Assembly: GCF_002813695.1 (NCBI RefSeq)
Contig: NZ_CP017768.1
Location: 1,260,501 to 1,324,500 of the forward strand
DNA: 64,000 bases
Direction of reading: 5' to 3'
Source: Methanobacterium subterraneum
GTDB lineage: Archaea; Methanobacteriota; Methanobacteria; Methanobacteriales; Methanobacteriaceae
Each line of letters opens with the position of its first letter. The first letter of the stretch is position 1. The translations under genes and the position numbers were made by a program. The notes beneath the pieces were generated by a model. That model saw only the letters and a program-made list of their open reading frames with translations, did not search any database and was not told the origin of the DNA. Of this stretch, positions 28,144 to 46,020 are shown piece by piece.

Positions 28144-28923
28144 CTAATCTATTTCTGCACCTTCCAGGGCACATTTGCAGGGACAATTTCCATCACTAGA
28201 AATGTTAATAACCGAATTGTAAATTAGTTTGGTTAATTCCTTCTTTTTCTCATCCAGAATTTCAAATACCTCATCTATGGTGATTTTCTCTGAGGATACT
28301 GAAGCTGCGTAATTGGAAACCATGCATATGGATGCGTAGCACATTTCAAGTTCCCGGGCCAGGACGACTTCGGGTAGGCCAGTCATACCCACCACTGTAC
28401 CCCCGATCTGGCGGAACATGCGGATCTCGGCTGGGGTTTCAAATCTGGGCCCCTCGGTGCACACGTATACACCGCCCTTAATTAGTTTACCATCTACCTT
28501 TCGCCCGGCAGAGATTATGGTTTCTGCCAGCTGGGGACAGTATGGTTGAGTGACGTCCACGTGAACTGCACGGTCATCATAGAAGGTGAAAGGCCTTTTG
28601 CGGGTGAAATCCAAAAAATCGTCAGGTATTAGGAATTCTCCAGGTTTAATGGATTCATCTAGGGATCCTACTGCATTGGTGGCAATGATTGCTTCGGCCC
28701 CCAGCATTTTAAGAGCGTAGATGTTGGCCTGGTAATTGATCATGTGGGGCGGGTTATCATGACCCTCCCGGTGGCGTGGTAAGAAGGCAACCTCCTGATC
28801 TTCAAATTTTAGTATAGATATGGGGGGAGATTCACCAAATGGTGTGTTTAAGACCTTTTTCTCCTTTAATTCTCCCATTTCGACTATCTGGTACACTCCA
28901 GTGCCACCTACAATTCCGATCAT
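28144..28923 (-). CDS. S-methyl-5'-thioadenosine/thioinosine phosphorylase (MTAP family)
   Basis: A 259-residue purine nucleoside phosphorylase of the MTAP subfamily. It cleaves methylthio-nucleoside with phosphate to salvage the base and methylthioribose 1-phosphate. The N terminus IGIVGGTGVY is the phosphate loop, followed by FLPRHREGHDNPPH, the base-site EGPRFETPAEIRMF and GMTGLPEVVLARE. In methanogens the relative from Methanocaldococcus uses 5'-methylthioinosine, so the exact substrate is open. A Cys-rich end (CPCKC) is unusual for the family and could bind metal or form disulfides. ATG 28923 has AAGGAGAAC upstream. rtcB ends 50 bases upstream. Confidence 0.9.
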   Translation of the reverse strand: MIGIVGGTGVYQIVEMGELKEKKVLNTPFGESPPISILKFEDQEVAFLPRHREGHDNPPHMINYQANIYALKMLGAEAIIATNAVGSLDESIKPGEFLIPDDFLDFTRKRPFTFYDDRAVHVDVTQPYCPQLAETIISAGRKVDGKLIKGGVYVCTEGPRFETPAEIRMFRQIGGTVVGMTGLPEVVLARELEMCYASICMVSNYAASVSSEKITIDEVFEILDEKKKELTKLIYNSVINISSDGNCPCKCALEGAEID

Positions 28924-28973
28924 GTTCTCTAGTTCTCCTTTTGTAACCTTAAAAAAAATATTATAAAGGGTTT

Positions 28974-30422
<1,449 letters not shown>

Positions 30423-30706
30423 GATAATCAAATCTCCTAATTTTGTTAATTAGTCCTATAGGTATTTCAAAAAATATGAAACTTAAATCTTTAAATATCA
30501 AATAAACTTCTCTACTAGATAAACTATAGGTGTAACTGGTATACCAAGATTTCTATTTTTCTAACTTTTGTAATCCTGAACCTAGAAAAATGGGGATATA
30601 AAGTTAAACCATGATGGAATAAAGAGGAAAACATGGTATGGGAAAAAACAGTGCCACGTATAAGAATGGGCCTGCAGTGAATTAAACCTCTTAATAGTGG
30701 AGATAT

Positions 30707-31069
30707 ATGATTATGGAATCTAAAGATGAAGTAATAATAACCGAGAATGATGTCATGGGTATAATGGATGTTTTTACCCGTGTCCCGCCATTAATTCTCA
30801 AAATGGTGGTTAAAGGTAACAAAAATGTGGTTAAATCATTTGAAACCCAGATAAAAGAGTACCAAAAACAGCTTGATTCCAGTGATATGGTGAAAATAGA
30901 GAAGGTCCTGGAGATGGATGTTCCTGATCTTCAAGAGATACTAAGGAAGGCTTATCTTGAAACTGGGCAGAAACAGTTGAAAATACTGGCTGACCCCCAT
31001 GCCGAGGAATTTATTTCTGGAAATCTTAGGGAACTTAAAAAGATACTTTTCCCCAGTAGATTTATTTAG
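30707..31069 (+). CDS. Small conserved-type hypothetical protein
   Basis: A 120-residue soluble, helix-rich protein with no recognised family. It has a hydrophobic stretch (PPLILKMVV), a Lys/Glu-rich middle (SFETQIKEYQKQLDSSDMVK) and a Leu-rich amphipathic end (LRELKKILFPSRF). It could be a small regulator or a helical bundle. The ATG at 30707 follows GTGGAG; a second ATG two codons on is possible. It faces away from rtcB across 280 bases and converges on the 24-base repeat array downstream of the metalloprotease gene. Confidence 0.6.
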   Translation: MIMESKDEVIITENDVMGIMDVFTRVPPLILKMVVKGNKNVVKSFETQIKEYQKQLDSSDMVKIEKVLEMDVPDLQEILRKAYLETGQKQLKILADPHAEEFISGNLRELKKILFPSRFI

Positions 31070-31120
31070 GAAAATTTTCTAAAAAATCATGACTGGGAAG
31101 GAATAACAGATATTCCCAAA

Positions 31121-31290
31121 ATATTGTAGGTATTTCTAAATAATTAGAATAGGATATATTTCTAAAAGTAGAGTTGGAGGTATTTCTAAATTAAGAGTTG
31201 GAGGTATTTTTAAATTAAGAGTTGGAGGTATTTCTAAATTAAGAGTTGGAGGTATTTTTAAATTAAGAGTTGGAGGTATTTTTAAATTAA
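31121..31290. repeat. 24-base tandem repeat array (five clear plus about two decayed copies)
   Basis: Five units at 31171-31194, 31195-31218, 31219-31242, 31243-31266 and 31267-31290 are identical apart from one C/T position (GAGTTGGAGGTATTTYTAAA plus TTAA). Two decayed copies precede them (about 31121-31170). The unit is 24 bases, so one minus-strand frame reads as an uninterrupted octapeptide repeat (NLKIPPTL). It begins right after the stop of the metalloprotease gene. Confidence 0.95.
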
Positions 31291-31295
31291 TATTC

Positions 31296-32357
31296 CTAAA
31301 AAAAGCTCCTTCTTGAATTATTAAGAATTGTTTCAACCTGGGATCTGGACATGTAGGGTTGTAAGTCTTTCCTGTATAATATTCGTATCATGGTTTTATC
31401 CAGATCAGATAATTCAGTTAAGTCTGGACCGTTAATGCACACTACACTGTTTTGATTATGGTTATGATGTAATCCAAGGCCATGGGCCAATTCATGGACA
31501 ATTACATGTGAACGACGCTTCTGGCTTAATCCGTCGATTCCAATGAAAATTCGGGATTTGAATATCTCACCAGCAGAGTTGCCACCGTAAATACCACTGA
31601 TACTTACCTTCCATTCTGTGAAACCATCAACTTTAGATGGGTTAATCGAAAATTGGGAAAATTCCGAGTGGGGGACAAAATAAATTTCCATATCTGCTTC
31701 TAACTGATTTTTATCATCAATTTTAAGCTGAAAATCTTTAACATTTGCATTTATATCATCAATAGCCTTATTAAGGGTTTTAAGATCTTCTGGTGTGGGC
31801 GAGCCCATAACTCTTATTCTTACCACGTTGATATTCCATTTGCCCACCTTATCATAGCTGTTACCATAATCATCAGCACTGAAGGCACTTTCCATGAAGG
31901 TGTTAATCTCTTCATCACTGTATTTTTCATTTTCATTGGAATTGAACACACCGTAACTATCATTTTTGGTGGTGATTAACCCTAAAGATATGATCAAAAG
32001 AATAATAACTCCTATTATTAGGCTTATTCTTAATAAATTCGATGTGGAATGGTTTCTGTTAGTCCCCAAGTCTGCTTGTGCAGTGTCATCATCATAAATA
32101 AGTGGTTCCTCTAATGATTTTATATTTAGGAATTCCTCTTCAAGCAATTCTACAGTAGATGATTCATCCCCAAGAGATTCCCTGTGGATGGGTGATTCTT
32201 CCCCCAGTGATTCCCTATGGGAGGATGATTCTTCCCCCAGTGATACCCGGTATTCCAGATCACCACCACAATTGCATTTATCATAAAAATCATCAGGAGA
32301 TTCTCCTTCCTGAAGCTGGTAATATCCTCCGCATTTTTTGCAGACTAGGTAGGGCAT
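31296..32357 (-). CDS. Membrane-anchored zinc metalloprotease with N-terminal zinc ribbon
   Basis: A 353-residue protein in three parts. Residues 1-35 are a zinc ribbon (C-x2-CGGYYQL...CNCGGDL). Residues 40-75 contain three copies of an 11-residue SLGEES-type acidic repeat. One transmembrane helix lies at about 110-130. The outer domain carries the metzincin motif [13 protein letters not shown] (HExxHxxGxxH) near residue 290, with a following acidic segment. The topology puts the ribbon in the cytoplasm and the protease outside. It resembles the architecture of the CARDB protein at 41299. ATG 32357 has GGGAGTG nine bases upstream; the earlier TTG in frame is too close to it. Confidence 0.82.
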   Translation of the reverse strand: MPYLVCKKCGGYYQLQEGESPDDFYDKCNCGGDLEYRVSLGEESSSHRESLGEESPIHRESLGDESSTVELLEEEFLNIKSLEEPLIYDDDTAQADLGTNRNHSTSNLLRISLIIGVIILLIISLGLITTKNDSYGVFNSNENEKYSDEEINTFMESAFSADDYGNSYDKVGKWNINVVRIRVMGSPTPEDLKTLNKAIDDINANVKDFQLKIDDKNQLEADMEIYFVPHSEFSQFSINPSKVDGFTEWKVSISGIYGGNSAGEIFKSRIFIGIDGLSQKRRSHVIVHELAHGLGLHHNHNQNSVVCINGPDLTELSDLDKTMIRILYRKDLQPYMSRSQVETILNNSRRSFF

Positions 32358-32410
32358 TAGATACAACACTCCCGGTTTGATGATAAACTATCATTAAAAG
32401 GGTGTAACCA

Positions 32411-32857
32411 TTAAGTATCCACAATAACTTGCAGAGTACACCTATTTTCTTCCTTAACAATTTCCATTAAATGAAAGGTTACTGCTTTAACCTCATCCCT
32501 TACTTCATGGGTGGCCTGGTTAAATTCTTCTCCCCACACCACAGCACTGAGGTTGAAAGTCTCAGGATCCTTTTGTTGTATAGTAACTGTAAATTGGGAG
32601 AAAACCAGACCCTCATAATCATGGATAAATAGTAATTCACTGAGCCAGTCATAAAGCAGTGCTTTTTCATCCTCGGATTCCACCAAAATTTCTCTTATAA
32701 CTTTTGGCTTTACCTGGGATGTGTCCGTCATCACTTCAAACATTGCCAGGGCAGCGTTGCCAAAAGCATCATTAAGATCCTGACCATAGGCCCGAAAGCC
32801 CACATCAGCAGTAACATCGAAAAATTCGAATTGTTTTAGGGTGTTTTTATTATCCAC
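32411..32857 (-). CDS. Archease (RtcB cofactor)
   Basis: A 148-residue archease that speeds guanylylation and turnover of RtcB. Family features are FEFFDVTADVGFRAYG at the start with the metal-binding Asp, the LLYDWLSELLFI helix, and HEVRDEVKAVTFH (the metal-binding region) followed by EENRCTLQVIVDT at the end, which includes the conserved C-terminal Asp. The start is GTG at 32855-32857; the only upstream help is AGGTTAG, part of a three-fold repeat in the leader. rtcB is 2 kb downstream on the same strand, so the two are linked but probably not in one transcript. Confidence 0.92.
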   Translation of the reverse strand: MDNKNTLKQFEFFDVTADVGFRAYGQDLNDAFGNAALAMFEVMTDTSQVKPKVIREILVESEDEKALLYDWLSELLFIHDYEGLVFSQFTVTIQQKDPETFNLSAVVWGEEFNQATHEVRDEVKAVTFHLMEIVKEENRCTLQVIVDT

Positions 32858-32930
32858 TCAAATCTAACCTCTTATAGTTTCGGAAAACTCAAATCTAACC
32901 TATTATAATTTTGAAATCTAAATTTAACCT
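32857..32930 (-). repeat. Three imperfect 30-base repeats in the archease leader
   Basis: CTCAAATCTAACCT occurs at 32857-32870 and 32888-32901, with a third diverged copy ending at 32930. Between copies lies TATAAT/AGTTT-like sequence. Read on the minus strand each copy gives AGGTTAGATTTGAG, which resembles a ribosome-binding site. Confidence 0.75.
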
Positions 32931-32979
32931 CTCATAATTGGAAAAATTATAAAATAGAAAGTAGTGGCCCATTAATTGT

Positions 32980-35262
<2,283 letters not shown>

Positions 35263-35497
35263 TATATTACCTCCAAAAGTGTTAAAAGCATATTTTTATT
35301 TTTAAAATTTTTAAGCATTTAGGCTCTTATTACTTTTCATCTAGGGTTTATCTATGTGGAAAATGATTTAAGTTTTTTATTGATTTTTTCCACAAGCAAC
35401 CCTAAATGATAATGTAATTCGGATTAGTTTTCAAATGCTCTCTATCTCTTTCCTTAAATATGTTAGATGCCCCATTCCTTAATAAAGGAGGCATAAC

Positions 35498-35686
35498 ATG
35501 CAAAAAAGTTACAATAAAAACTCAATTCCGGATTTAAGAAGAAAAGTTCAATACAGGGACGAAATAGACCTTCGCTATCTTGGTATGCGTTACCTGGTTC
35601 CAGTGGTGATCATGCTTGTTATAATGATGATCAGTGTGATGATGGTGGCAGCAACCCCCAACTCCAACTTCCCAGTGAACATGTGA
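35498..35686 (+). CDS. Small single-pass membrane protein
   Basis: A 62-residue protein. A basic, polar N-terminal half (MQKSYNKNSIPDLRRKVQYR) is followed by one membrane helix of about 22 residues rich in Met, Ile and Val (LVPVVIMLVIMMISVMMVAA) and a short outside tail. The ATG follows AAAGGAGGCATAAC, a very strong site for such a small gene, which argues that it is real. No family is recognised. It lies at the left edge of the surface-glycan region. Confidence 0.65.
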   Translation: MQKSYNKNSIPDLRRKVQYRDEIDLRYLGMRYLVPVVIMLVIMMISVMMVAATPNSNFPVNM

Positions 35687-35783
35687 ATCCATTCAAAACA
35701 TATCCCTATTTAAAATTAGATTACCATCACTAAGGCGTGTTAAATTAAAAAAATAATAAATAAAAAATTTGAATATTATTCTG

Positions 35784-36152
35784 TTAGTAGTCGTCTACAG
35801 GAATTTCTGGGTCTGGAGTTGGTTCTGGAGTTGGTTCTGGAGTTGGTTCTGGTGCTGGATTTGGTGCGGGAGTTGGTGAATTATCACCATTGTTGTTGTT
35901 TGTACTTCTAGATGTAGTTGATCCGTCATTGGTCACCTGGTTATCAGTATCAGTTTGATCAGAATCATCTGCATCAGATTGTTCACTGGTTACCGTGTCA
36001 TTAGTACTGGTTGTATCTGAGCCATTGTAATCCACTTGATGTATCTGATTTGAATCAGATTGTGAACCTAAAACCGGGATTCCATACAAACTAATGCACA
36101 AAATCAATATAATAGGTATCATAAAACCCATTAATTTATAATCTTTGTTCAT
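35784..36152 (-). CDS. Secreted or anchored Thr/Asp- and Pro-rich protein
   Basis: A 122-residue protein with an N-terminal hydrophobic signal (MIPIILILCISLYGIPVLG, residues 11-29), then a Ser/Thr/Asp/Asn-rich middle with possible N-glycosylation sequons, and a Pro/Glu/Thr repeat (PEPTPEPTPEPTPDPE) near the C terminus. This is a wall-spanning or mucin-like design without a recognised domain. The repeat is encoded by tandem GGAGTTGGTTCT units on the plus strand, which could vary in copy number. ATG 36152 with AGGTTGTGTTATT before it. Confidence 0.7.
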   Translation of the reverse strand: MNKDYKLMGFMIPIILILCISLYGIPVLGSQSDSNQIHQVDYNGSDTTSTNDTVTSEQSDADDSDQTDTDNQVTNDGSTTSRSTNNNNGDNSPTPAPNPAPEPTPEPTPEPTPDPEIPVDDY

Positions 36153-36368
36153 AATAACACAACCTAATTTTATGTAATTAGCAGTATATATAAATGATCT
36201 GCATGGCCCCGTTTAAATAACATGATAGCAATATATCTGATTTAAAGTCCCTTTGGGAGAATAATACCAGCAGGGACATTTATAATTGTTGCACTGAATT
36301 AGCTCGATAAATAAACATTAGATAAAGTTTATTAAAAAATTATGCCTAGGGATAAATGGAGGATCATA

Positions 36369-37589
36369 ATGAAAAAGGCACCATCCAAAGATTTAGTATT
36401 ATTTCTAGTATTATCAATAATCATTGTAGTATTCACATCAATCAAGCTCATTGATAACTTCATCATGGACATCATTTTGTTTATATTAATTTTTGTATCA
36501 TCTGGATATTCATTGATAGCTGTACTTTACCCTGAAGAAAACCACAAGGGACTCTTAAAAAAACCCCTCCTGTTTTTGGAGTTAAGCGTGTTCCTGACTG
36601 TTTTAGTAAGTGTTATACTGAAATATTCCTCATTAGGCCTACAATTCAGAGATCTGATTCTGATTTTGTCCTTGACAACGATAGTGCTTACCATTACCAC
36701 CTATGTTCTCCGGACTAACCAGTTTAAAGCAGAGGTGGAAGAAGAACATGCGGAACCTGTTACAACCTCTCAAATGTTAACTTTCACCTCAAAGGGAGGA
36801 TTACCCTATCTGACTGCTTTAACCATACTCAGTTTACTAATGATCATCACAGTCATAGTCCCACCACTTAACAAAACAGCACTATGGATGGTTCCAGGTT
36901 GTTTATTCATATGTTTCATACCCGGATATCTATTACTGGCAATCATGTTCCCGAAAAATGATGACCTGGAATTGATTGAACGCTTGGCACTGGCAGGTGG
37001 AGCCAGTTTAATTTTAACCTCCCTGGTTGGTTTAACCTTTAACTATACTTCATGGAGCATACGTTTAGAACTTATACTAATAGTTCTAGCTGTTTTTAGT
37101 CTCCTATTCTCCCTGATAACCATCTTCAGAATGAAAAAATTACCCTCAGAAATGAGACTTTCCATTCCTAAACTGGAAAAAATATTAACCATCTTCCTAA
37201 TTCTCTGCATCATCCTGACCATAGGCACAGCTGGTTACACTCTCATAAAACCAAGTGGAAATGGAACAACGGATAAAAATAATACCACCGACTTTTACAT
37301 TAAAGGAATAGATGGTAATACTCTAAATCTCAGTTCAGGGACAAAAAACAACATAACCGCGGTTATAGTTAACCAGGAAGGACGCGCTATAAATTATAGT
37401 ATACTGGTCCGGGTCAACACCACCATCCTAAAGCAGGATAACATTACCCTGCAAAATAATCAGAAAATTGAAATACCTGTTGACTTCACAGCAGGAACAC
37501 CAGGCCAGAGGAAAATTGAATTCATCCTGTACAAACTTCCTAGTGATAAACCGTACAAAACACGAGATTTACTGATGAATATCAACTAA
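36369..37589 (+). CDS. DUF1616 membrane protein
   Basis: A 406-residue protein with about eight membrane helices in the first 280 residues and a C-terminal extracytoplasmic beta-rich domain (about 300-406). The segment ERLALAGGASLILTSLVGL followed by LNYT-like FNYTSWSIRL is the feature I associate with DUF1616. The outside domain has the look of a CARDB/Ig-like fold (TAVIVNQEGRAINYSILVRV). The family is common at archaeal surface-glycan and S-layer loci but has no known activity. The ATG at 36369 is preceded by GGAGGATCATA; the in-frame ATG 27 bases earlier is not. It lies 66 bases before the LCP gene and is probably coexpressed. Confidence 0.8.
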   Translation: MKKAPSKDLVLFLVLSIIIVVFTSIKLIDNFIMDIILFILIFVSSGYSLIAVLYPEENHKGLLKKPLLFLELSVFLTVLVSVILKYSSLGLQFRDLILILSLTTIVLTITTYVLRTNQFKAEVEEEHAEPVTTSQMLTFTSKGGLPYLTALTILSLLMIITVIVPPLNKTALWMVPGCLFICFIPGYLLLAIMFPKNDDLELIERLALAGGASLILTSLVGLTFNYTSWSIRLELILIVLAVFSLLFSLITIFRMKKLPSEMRLSIPKLEKILTIFLILCIILTIGTAGYTLIKPSGNGTTDKNNTTDFYIKGIDGNTLNLSSGTKNNITAVIVNQEGRAINYSILVRVNTTILKQDNITLQNNQKIEIPVDFTAGTPGQRKIEFILYKLPSDKPYKTRDLLMNIN

Positions 37590-37655
37590 TGTGGATGAAT
37601 ATCAACAATTGGTTGAAATCAGATTTAACCAATGATAAGTTATTGGGGGTTGTAA

Positions 37656-38483
37656 ATGAATAAAAAAATGGTAATCTTAATATTAATAGGAATAATCGTT
37701 TTAGGGGTAAGCTTATCTTTTTTCATGTTTTCTCCTAAAACAAATTCATCCAGTGAAAGGATTAATATATTATTTTTAGGTGCAGATGCCCGAACACCCC
37801 AGACTCAAGGATACACAGATTCCATTAACATCCTATCCATTGATAAGAAAACAAAGGAAGTTTCCCTTCTATCCATACCCCGTGATACAAGGGTAGAGAT
37901 AGCAGGGAAGGGTGTGGATAAAATCAACAGTGCCTATGCCTATGGAGACATCAACACCACCAAAGAGACTGTGGAGAACTTTTTGAAGGTGAGAATTGAT
38001 TACTATATACTGGTTGATTTCACTGATTTTAAGGAAATGGTAGACACCCTGGGGGGCATCACCATGAATGTGGAACCCCACATCTCTAAAGCAAGACCAG
38101 AATTACACGGGAAAACCGGAGTTAGTAAATTAACTGGTGAAGAAGCTCTGATCTACGTTCGGTTCAGGCAGGACTCGGAATCAGAGGGTGGTCGGATGAG
38201 GAGACATCGCGAGGCAATTCAAGCCATTATTGACGGAGCTTTAAACCCATCTAACATACTTCAAGCCCCGGCAGTGTTGAACCAGTTAAGGGAAAATGTG
38301 AAAACTGATATACCACCCCTGGAGACAACAGTGATTGAAACATTAATCACCGGGTTTGATATCGAAAATGCCAGGATAGGTGTGGTTACCGGAGAATACA
38401 CCCATATCAATGGGATAAATTACATGATTCCGGACATGGATAAAACCGAAAAGACCGTGAATGAACTAGGGCTGCGAAAATAA
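37656..38483 (+). CDS. LytR-CpsA-Psr (LCP) family glycopolymer ligase
   Basis: A 275-residue protein with an N-terminal anchor helix (VILILIGIIVLGVSLSFFMF) and one extracytoplasmic LCP domain. All landmark motifs are present: LFLGADA, TDSINILSID, SIPRDTRVEI (the conserved Arg and Asp), DKINSAYAYGD, VDFTDFKEMVDTLGGI and RFRQDSESEGGRMRRHREAI. In Gram-positive bacteria LCP enzymes transfer polyprenyl-linked wall polymers to peptidoglycan. Methanobacteria have pseudomurein, and the surrounding locus encodes polymer synthesis and export, so transfer of a glycan to pseudomurein or another surface acceptor is a reasonable inference. ATG follows GGGGGTTGTAA. Confidence 0.92.
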   Translation: MNKKMVILILIGIIVLGVSLSFFMFSPKTNSSSERINILFLGADARTPQTQGYTDSINILSIDKKTKEVSLLSIPRDTRVEIAGKGVDKINSAYAYGDINTTKETVENFLKVRIDYYILVDFTDFKEMVDTLGGITMNVEPHISKARPELHGKTGVSKLTGEEALIYVRFRQDSESEGGRMRRHREAIQAIIDGALNPSNILQAPAVLNQLRENVKTDIPPLETTVIETLITGFDIENARIGVVTGEYTHINGINYMIPDMDKTEKTVNELGLRK

Positions 38484-38573
38484 ATTCCAGCCATTATACC
38501 TTTTTTTTAAACCTTCTTTAATAAGCTTAAACCTTTTTTTACCTTAAACCTTTATTAAAAATCTTAAAATCTT

Positions 38574-39988
38574 TTAATAGGCATTTTCATCCCTGAATAA
38601 ATTTATCAAAGTTCTGAAAAAAATCTTCACATCAAGAAGTAAACTCCAGTTTTCCACATAGAAAATATCATGCTCGATCCTCTTTTTTATGGAAGTATTC
38701 CCCCGGTAACCATTCAACTGTGCCCAGCCAGTCATTCCCGGGTGCACGTGGTGCTTAACCATGTACTTTGGAATTTCCTCCTTGAATCTTTCCACGAAAT
38801 GAGGACGTTCAGGTCTGGGACCTATTAAACTCATTTCTCCCTTTAATATGTTGAAAAACTGTGGTAATTCATCGATACTGGTTCTTCTAATAAATGAACC
38901 AAATCTGGTTTTGCGGGGATCATCCTCGGTGGTCCAATGGTGTTTTTCATCCCCCTCATCCTGGATTCTCATACTGCGGAACTTATACATCTGGAAACTT
39001 TTCTTATCAAGCCCCAGTCTTTCCTGTTTGAATATCACCGGCCCGGGAGAGCTCAGTTTAACAAGAATCGCCACTAGAATAAGTAGTGGGGATAAAATTA
39101 CAATGGCAGGCACCACCAATAATAAGTCAAAACACCGCTTCACGAACTTGTTAAATGAATTATCCAGGGGTATGTGCCTGATCTTGATTAAGGGCATGCC
39201 CTCAATGACATCCAGATGTGGTTTGGTTGGCATGTAGATGTAATATGAAGGTACGATCTCGGCACGCACTCCGCATTTTTCACAGGTTTCAACCACCCCT
39301 TCCAAGAGGTTGTAGTTCTCATGGGAGATGGCCACAACCACCCGGTCAACCAGGTTGTGGGATAAAACATCTTCCAGATCTCCAACTGTGCCTAAAATCT
39401 TAAAACCATTAATTAAATCAGCCTTGGAATGATTCTCATCTAAAAAGCCCATGATGGCAAATCCCAGATATTCATTCCTGATGATTAACTCAGAAAATTT
39501 CCGGGCCAGTTCTCCAGTTCCCACAACCAGAATGTACTTGATGTTGTACCGTCTGCTACGTAAAAACTGCAACAACTTCCTGATTACGAATCTCTCAGCT
39601 ATGGATAGAACAGTGCTGAATATACCGAACATGGCCAGCATGTAACGTGAATAGTCAGTGAGCTCCAGTACAAATAGCATGGTTATAAGGAAAAATAATC
39701 CCACACAGTTAGCCTGGATGATCTTCAGTGCTTCTGAGGTTATGGTCTTTTTAGTTCTCTGGGGTGTGTACAAACCCAGGAGATAATATATAATAATGTA
39801 TGATGGTAAAATTAGGATGATTGGTAGGGTGTAATGGTAGAATCCCCCCACATCACTGCCAAAGCCCAGAAGATTCGTTGCAAAACGGATATACCATGCC
39901 AGGATCAGAGCCAGGGTGATGACTGAAAAATCAATGACCACTAGGGCCATGTTAAAAATTCTTTGATTTTCCCTGATCATTTCTATCA

Positions 39989-39989
<1 letters not shown>
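38574..39989 (-). CDS. Polyprenyl-phosphate glycosyl-1-phosphate transferase (initiating sugar transferase)
   Basis: A 471-residue WbaP/WcaJ-type protein that starts lipid-linked glycan assembly by moving a sugar-1-phosphate to a polyprenyl phosphate. There are four N-terminal membrane helices, a CoA-binding-like middle domain (LVVGTGELARKF at about 150), and the C-terminal catalytic domain: KRCFDLLLVVPAIVILSPLL, FKQERLGLDKKSFQMYKFRSM, RTSIDELPQFFNILKGEMSL and IGPRPERPHFVE. The GTG start overlaps the upstream gene's stop by one base; an ATG three codons on is an alternative start. It is cotranscribed with the GT2 gene before it and is the expected first enzyme of the locus. Confidence 0.93.
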
Positions 39990-40882
<893 letters not shown>

Positions 40883-41298
40883 TTTATCGCCTTTAAGCAA
40901 CTTAAAACCTGATACTATTTTCCATTGCTTTTACAAAATATTAAATATGCTGGCGCGTTTACTATTAAAAACATTATTATTAAAGATGTTAAATAAATGA
41001 TTTCTAAAATATTGTGAATTGTGAATTAAAGCCATCATAAACATATATTTGGTAGTTCTAACTATAATAAGTTACGTTGGAAATATGATTAATTTATGAA
41101 TTTCAACACCTGAGACCCCTTCTCGTTGTGCTAGAAAATATGTTCTCGTGGAGAATAGGCGAAGTTAACTAATTACCTTGGACATATAATGATTGAAGTA
41201 ACCTTGATTTATTTGATTTGAAAATGCGTTCTGAGTATAATAAAACTTATATTACTTAGAAATCAGAGAAGATTTAGTGCTGAGGGCCAGGTGAAAGC
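40883..41298. other. Divergent intergenic region
   Basis: About 415 bases, AT-rich, between the divergent GT2 gene and the CARDB-protein gene; it should hold both promoters. A tandem GTGAATT pair (41014-41027) is present, along with a weak inverted repeat near 41075-41106. No reading frame or RNA gene was recognised. Confidence 0.5.
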
Positions 41299-41988
<690 letters not shown>

Positions 41989-42017
41989 TGATAACACCCT
42001 ATTATTTTTATATTTTC

Positions 42018-42968
42018 TTAATAAAACAGGAATCTGAGGGTGTTCCTGATTAATATCCATTGGATGATGAAATAGTTTTTAAAATTTTTATGGGTATATG
42101 TTACTTTACCAATCTTTTTTCGTGATTTATATCCCTCTTTTAAACCAGCCCAATAGATCCTTCCATAACCTTTCCTGGAGAAAAAGATGTATTTAATGAA
42201 ATAGCCTATACCGAGGAAAACAAGATTCACCAACAGTTGAGGCCAGGGCATGTTTTTATAAGGAACATATACATTGTTCCGGGCAGCTAATCTGGTTTTG
42301 AATTCATTGTACCTGCTCCCGCTGGTTTGGCTTCCCACATGGTAAACAACTGCTTCGGGACAGTACCAGCATTTGTAACCATGGATTCTGGCCCGGTAGC
42401 TGAGGTCCACGTCTTCCATGTAGGCGAAGAAGTTCTCATCAAAGTATCCGATTTCTTCCAGGATTCTTCTACGGTAGATTGATGCTGCGGCACAGGCACT
42501 GAAGATCTCCCTTTCCTGGACATAGTTGTCAGGAGATTTCCCATATCCCACCCGGCGTGTCCAGCCCAGGATGGTGTATTCATCCCCTGCATCATCCATT
42601 TTATTTGGATCATGGTACTGGATTATCTTCGAAGAAACTGCAAAGATGTTTTCATCCTTTTTAATGCATTTTAAAAGGCTGGAAATGGTCCCCTGCTCCA
42701 ACTGCACATCATTATTCATGAGAAAAATATATTCTGAACTGGAAGCCTTTATTCCCTGATTTACAGCTGCTGCGAATCCAAGATTCTCTTGGTTTTCAAT
42801 AAGGGTGAATTCTGGATAATTTTCACAGATATGAGCTGCACTTCCATCCTGAGACGCGTTGTCAATAACAATAACATCAAAGGGATGATCCTGATTTTTC
42901 AGAGATTCCAAACACTCCCCTAGAAAAGGTTGGCCATTGTAGTTGGGGATTATAACTGTTAAATCCAT
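42018..42968 (-). CDS. Family 2 glycosyltransferase
   Basis: A 316-residue GT-A enzyme: LTVIIPNYNGQPFLGECLES, VIDNASQDGSAAH, FLMNNDVQLEQGT, a FSACAAASIYRRRILEEIG acceptor-side segment and MEDVDLSYRARIHGYKCWY. A hydrophobic stretch near the C terminus (LLVNLVFLGIGYFIKYIFF) may hold it to the membrane, and the C-terminal end is basic. It is related to, but not the same as, the transferase at 39989-40882. The ATG at 42968 is chosen over a GTG three codons upstream; neither has a strong ribosome-binding site. Next to the ABC exporter genes, so it probably adds a sugar to the lipid-linked glycan. Confidence 0.9.
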   Translation of the reverse strand: MDLTVIIPNYNGQPFLGECLESLKNQDHPFDVIVIDNASQDGSAAHICENYPEFTLIENQENLGFAAAVNQGIKASSSEYIFLMNNDVQLEQGTISSLLKCIKKDENIFAVSSKIIQYHDPNKMDDAGDEYTILGWTRRVGYGKSPDNYVQEREIFSACAAASIYRRRILEEIGYFDENFFAYMEDVDLSYRARIHGYKCWYCPEAVVYHVGSQTSGSRYNEFKTRLAARNNVYVPYKNMPWPQLLVNLVFLGIGYFIKYIFFSRKGYGRIYWAGLKEGYKSRKKIGKVTYTHKNFKNYFIIQWILIRNTLRFLFY

Positions 42969-43068
42969 ACAATTCACATTCCATCAATCCATACACCATT
43001 CCATCAAAAGAATGTCTGTTTTTACTATTCATTTAATAATAAAAGGAATATGAGCATGTTGAATCCAC

Positions 43069-43815
<747 letters not shown>

Positions 43816-43843
43816 TGTTTCACCTGTAATCAATTGTAGAATT

Positions 43844-44641
<798 letters not shown>

Positions 44642-44643
44642 GT

Positions 44644-45981
<1,338 letters not shown>

Positions 45982-46020
45982 ATCGGTCCACCTGAAAGAT
46001 AGTTTATCTTCAAACTGAGT

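Noticed and set aside
31121..31290. CRISPR array
   Set aside because: Units are head to tail without spacers, no cas genes nearby, so it is a simple tandem repeat.
31136..31336. 66-residue repeat protein as a real gene
   Set aside because: It is the translation of the 24-base tandem array, overlaps the protease gene end, and has no ribosome-binding site; kept only as an observation about the repeat.
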